5,720 nt of DNA, from contig JAUWTE010000229.1 of assembly GCA_030609765.1 (NCBI GenBank), positions 1 to 5,720 on the forward strand, given 5' to 3'. The notes beneath the pieces were generated by a model. It made no database searches. It had not been told where the DNA came from and saw only the letters and a program-made list of their open reading frames with translations. The translations under genes and the position numbers were made by a program. Below, in pieces: positions 5,506 through 5,720 of the stretch (position 1 is its first letter; the number at the start of each line of letters is the position of its first letter). Origin of the DNA: Acidobacteriota bacterium (GTDB lineage: Bacteria; Acidobacteriota; UBA890).

Positions 5506-5720
5506 GAGCAAGCTCGCAACGGGCTCCTGTGTGCCGCTCATCTGACGCAAGACCCTCCCGACCTCGCCCCGACTCATCACGATGGGCAGCCGCTTCGGGT
5601 TCTTGGCTCGCACGACCTCTAGGTCGGATGCCTGGCTCTTGTCCATGACTATCCCCAACGCCAACATCATCAACCAGGATCGCCAAGTGTCTCTTCCCCG
5701 ACCGTCCCACGAAGTGGCTG
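5506..5720 (-). pseudogene. Integron-type tyrosine recombinase (IntI-like) fragment, frameshifted and truncated
   Basis: Read leftward from the right edge, one frame gives SHFVGRSGKRHLAIL (about 5675-5719); its GKRH resembles the N-terminal FHGKRHP motif of integron integrases. A second frame gives DLEVVRAKNPKRLPIVMSRGEV (about 5560-5625) and then GTQEPVASLL to about 5506, matching the linker and start of the catalytic domain (VVRAKRPKRLPVVLTRDEV type). About 50 residues normally lie between these two parts, so there is an internal deletion plus frameshift. Homology stops at the IS end, before the catalytic Arg, His and Tyr motifs. A frame-shifted HGSELR at about 5479-5496 resembles the YGSGLR catalytic-Arg box but overlaps the IS repeat and may be chance. 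The N-terminus lies beyond the window. It is non-functional; assignment to IntI rather than another Xer/phage-type integrase is from motif memory. Confidence 0.65.

Noticed and set aside
1..5720. CRISPR arrays, tRNA or rRNA genes, riboswitches
   Set aside because: No direct-repeat array, cloverleaf or rRNA-like stretch was seen on either strand.

Overview
The window is high-GC bacterial DNA (roughly 60% or more by eye). It has an intact chromosomal operon on the minus strand and a decayed mobile-element scar at the right end. Nothing in it fixes the taxon. Signal-peptide-bearing enzymes point to a bacterium that secretes proteins or has a periplasm, and the degenerate IS5-type transposase and integron-type integrase remnant would suit a Gram-negative environmental lineage. 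That assignment is inference.

The operon runs right to left (4422 to 1) and holds four genes. In transcription order they are: a gamma-glutamyltransferase-family Ntn hydrolase with a signal peptide (2719-4422); a small exported Rossmann-like protein of unknown function, possibly DUF6305 (2031-2654); an exported zinc deacylase or carboxypeptidase-like protein of the AstE/aspartoacylase (M14) type (956-2026); and a multi-pass permease resembling the TRAP large subunit DctM, cut off by the left edge (1-959). Spacing tightens along the operon: 64 nt, then 4 nt, then a 4-nt GTGA overlap, so the last genes look translationally coupled. The 64-nt gap holds a perfect 8-bp stem-loop followed by a strong Shine-Dalgarno. 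A perfect 12-bp palindrome lies 47 nt upstream of the first start codon.

A plausible reading is an extracytoplasmic processing and uptake module. Two exported hydrolases remove gamma-glutamyl or N-acyl groups from amino-acid conjugates, the small exported protein assists or binds ligand, and the permease imports the released acid. In the gamma-glutamyltransferase homologue most residues that recognise the gamma-glutamyl group in E. coli Ggt are replaced, although the catalytic Thr is kept, so its true substrate may be something else.

The right part (about 4610-5499) is an IS5-family insertion sequence remnant bounded by a 13-bp perfect inverted repeat. Its transposase is inactivated three ways: an early in-frame TGA, an internal deletion with frameshift, and a change of the catalytic Glu to Lys. 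Immediately outside its right end, on the minus strand, is a frameshifted fragment of an integron-type tyrosine recombinase (about 5506-5720), whose recognisable homology stops within about 7 bp of the IS end.
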